Below are positions 4,480 to 6,080 of a stretch of 6,080 nucleotides of DNA, piece by piece. Source of the DNA: Clostridiales bacterium (GTDB taxonomy: Bacteria; Bacillota; Clostridia; Oscillospirales; Butyricicoccaceae); contig JAHZHY010000051.1 in assembly GCA_019420045.1 (NCBI GenBank), positions 1 through 6,080 of the forward strand, read 5' to 3'. Position 1 is the stretch's first letter, and the number at the start of each line of letters is the position of its first letter. The position numbers and the translations under genes were made by a program. The notes beneath the pieces were generated by a model. That model did no database searches, was not told the origin of the DNA, and saw only the letters and a list, made by a program, of their open reading frames with translations.

Positions 4480-5517
4480 TTACAGGGCTGCCACATCGGC
4501 AGCCAGCGCCTGGGCATGCTCCATGGGCGTGGCCCAGCTGGTGCAGAAACGCACGGCGTGGTGGTTTTCATCCACCTTTCCGAAATCGGCAAAGGCATAT
4601 TTTTCGCTGAGTTTTTTCATAATGCTCTCGGGCAAAATAGGGAATTGCTGATTTGTGGGAGAATCGCAGAAGAAGGGGAACCCCTTGTCTGCAAAGGCCT
4701 TGCGGATGATGGCCGCGGCCTCATTGGCGTGCTTTCCCATCTCCTCGTACAGCCCGTCTTCCATCATGGTCTCAAACTGGACCCCCAGCAGCCGTCCCTT
4801 GGCCAGAAGTCCACCCTTCTGCTTGATGAAATAACGGAAATCCTCCTTGAGGGCCGGAGCAGAGATCACCAGGGCCTCACCGAAGAGCGCCCCCACCTTG
4901 GTGCCGCCGATATAAAAAGCATCGCACAGGCGGGCCAGATCGGCCATGGTCACATCGGTGCCAGGTGCGGTAATGCCATAGCCCAGTCTTGCCCCGTCCA
5001 CATAGAGGAATAGATTCTTTTCCCGGCACACGGCGATGATGGCTTCCAGCTCGGCCTTGGTATACAGTGTACCTAACTCGGTGGGATGGGAGATGTACAC
5101 CATCTTGGGCTGCACCATATGTTCCTGGGTCTCGTCGTTATAATGATCCTCCACCAGTTTGCGAACCTGATCGGCGGTCAGCTTGCCCTCTTTGCAGCCG
5201 GGAATGGCCAGCACCTTGTGGCCGGTGGCCTCGATGGCGCCGCTTTCATGCACATTCACATGACCGGTCTCGGCGGCGATCACACCCTGATGGGGCCGCA
5301 GCGCTGCGGAGATCACCGTCAGATTGGTCTGGGTGCCTCCCACCAAAAAGTGTACATCCACATCCTCCCGGCCGCATTTTCCACGAATGAGCCGGGCGGC
5401 CCGCTGGCAATGGGGATCTTCCCCATAGCCTGCCGTCTGTTCCATGTTGGTCTCCATCAGGTGTTCCATCACCCGGGGATGGGCCCCTTCCGAATAGTCG
5501 CAGTTAAAACGGATCAT
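4480..5517 (-). CDS. PLP-dependent L-threonine aldolase family enzyme (LtaE-like)
   Basis: This cytoplasmic fold-type I PLP enzyme has 345 residues, full length for the family. Low-specificity L-threonine aldolases split L-threonine or allo-threonine into glycine and acetaldehyde; related beta-eliminating lyases share the fold. FNCDYSEGAHPRVMEHL (4-20) and TAGYGEDP (28-35) are the substrate-side N-terminal motifs. VGGTQTN (59-65) is the PLP phosphate loop. His86 in ETGHVNVHE is the expected ring-stacking residue. Asp174 in LYVDGARLGYG should bind the pyridine nitrogen. Lys207 in YIGGTKVGALFGE is the Schiff-base lysine. FCTSWATP (324-331) carries the C-terminal substrate-binding region. The start has GGAG at 5530-5527, 9 nt ahead of the ATG. 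The gene begins 17 nt after the stop of the sulfatase-fold gene, so the two are almost surely one operon. Exact substrate specificity is not decided by sequence. Confidence 0.9.
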   Translation of the reverse strand: MIRFNCDYSEGAHPRVMEHLMETNMEQTAGYGEDPHCQRAARLIRGKCGREDVDVHFLVGGTQTNLTVISAALRPHQGVIAAETGHVNVHESGAIEATGHKVLAIPGCKEGKLTADQVRKLVEDHYNDETQEHMVQPKMVYISHPTELGTLYTKAELEAIIAVCREKNLFLYVDGARLGYGITAPGTDVTMADLARLCDAFYIGGTKVGALFGEALVISAPALKEDFRYFIKQKGGLLAKGRLLGVQFETMMEDGLYEEMGKHANEAAAIIRKAFADKGFPFFCDSPTNQQFPILPESIMKKLSEKYAFADFGKVDENHHAVRFCTSWATPMEHAQALAADVAAL

Positions 5518-5535
5518 CGTTTCTCTCTCCTTTTC

Positions 5536-6080
5536 CTAATCCTCTTCTTTTTTATAAAAATGTTTGCGCCAATAATATTGGGCATACCGATAGTCTGCCG
5601 CCAGATCCCGGTCCTCCAGCTCCAACTGCTCTTTCACCTGGCCATCCTGCACATACCGGCCGCTGGAATGGACCACCTGAACATTTTCCATCACTTCATC
5701 GGTCATCTGCATAAAGGCAGGGCCTTCCCAACCGCATTCCTCGAAAAGCAGATTCATCAGGAAATAAGGGCCGATGTCCGGGCCTTCCCCGGAGAAATCG
5801 TTGTTCAGCACTTTCTTGGCCGCATCATTGGCCCAGATAAGATACCGGGTGGAGTAGTAATTCAGAAATCCCTCCTGGGTGGACAGATCCATGTTGATGC
5901 CCAGGGCGTCATAAATCTCTCCGTCGTCTCCCATCCAGGGATTGTGATCCCCGAAGAGCACAATGACCACCGGCTCTTCCTCCTCCCGGAAGTAATCGAA
6001 GAAGGCCGCCAGATTCTGATTGGTGTTCCAGATAGAACCCAGATAGTTTTCCAGAATGCACTGCTGGCGGTCGGTGAGCT
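5536..6080 (-). CDS. LTA-synthase-family sulfatase-fold protein, N-terminal part beyond the right edge
   Basis: Only the last 180 residues are visible; the frame is open to the right edge with no start. The motif PVVIVLFGDHNPWMG (visible residues 36-50) is the hallmark of the alkaline-phosphatase-like domain of LtaS-type proteins. Its Asp44/His45 match the metal-binding Asp475/His476 of Staphylococcus aureus LtaS. LENYLGSIWNTNQNLAAFFD (visible 9-28) and YYSTRYLIWAND are further family blocks. Such enzymes sit in the membrane by N-terminal helices and transfer glycerol-phosphate or related groups outside the cell. The helices and the catalytic threonine would be off-window, so activity cannot be confirmed, and a phosphoethanolamine-transferase-like role remains possible. 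The C-terminus ends in a charged Lys/Glu/Asp tail. The stop is followed after 17 nt by the aldolase gene. Confidence 0.85.
   Translation of the reverse strand, partial: LTDRQQCILENYLGSIWNTNQNLAAFFDYFREEEEPVVIVLFGDHNPWMGDDGEIYDALGINMDLSTQEGFLNYYSTRYLIWANDAAKKVLNNDFSGEGPDIGPYFLMNLLFEECGWEGPAFMQMTDEVMENVQVVHSSGRYVQDGQVKEQLELEDRDLAADYRYAQYYWRKHFYKKEED

Noticed and set aside
2494..5013. An 839-codon open frame on the plus strand, antisense to the SLH glycosidase and most of the aldolase gene
   Set aside because: It is a by-product of GC-rich codons on the opposite strand. It crosses two well-supported genes and their intergenic region, has no ribosome binding site worth noting, and its translation shows low-complexity runs rich in His, Leu and Gly without a recognisable domain.

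Overview
The window looks like chromosomal DNA from a Gram-positive, low-oxygen Clostridia-type bacterium. An Oscillospiraceae-like gut Firmicute is my best guess, not a proven placement. The basis is strong AGGAGG-type ribosome binding sites, A-rich/T-rich bidirectional terminators, S-layer homology (SLH) domains, a lipoteichoic-acid-synthase-family enzyme, and an aldo/keto reductase of the type common in anaerobes. Most of the window is GC-rich; the stretch at about 1590-2430 is visibly richer in A and T.

Layout from left to right. (1) 1-836, minus strand: an aldo/keto reductase whose C-terminus lies outside the window. (2) 837-988: a divergent promoter region with two back-to-back promoters, an A/T tract between their -35 boxes, and a 16-bp palindrome in the reductase leader. 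(3) 989-1555, plus strand: a RimJ/RimL-type GNAT acetyltransferase with no ATG at its ribosome binding site. (4) 1554-2463: an AT-rich cassette bracketed by two almost identical bidirectional terminators. It holds a small SLOG-fold protein (minus) and a 61-residue ribbon-helix-helix DNA-binding protein (plus), transcribed away from each other across a short region with a palindrome on a -10 box and a direct repeat. (5) 2470-4350, minus: a large secreted GHL10 (DUF187) glycosidase-like lipoprotein with a C-terminal SLH region. Its leader has an extended -10 promoter and two mutually exclusive hairpins. (6) 4480-5517, minus: a PLP enzyme of the L-threonine aldolase family. (7) 5536-6080, minus: the C-terminal part of an LTA-synthase-family sulfatase-fold protein that continues past the right edge.

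The three right-hand genes run in the same direction. The sulfatase-fold gene and the aldolase gene are 17 nt apart and almost certainly co-transcribed. The SLH glycosidase follows after 129 nt and has its own promoter candidate. Two of these three are cell-envelope proteins: one would build or modify a wall polymer, and one would act on wall glycan while attached to the envelope. The aldolase does not obviously share that theme. The SLOG/RHH pair is the most accessory-like part. No transposase, integrase, CRISPR array, tRNA or rRNA was seen. No intergenic gap exceeds 300 bases.
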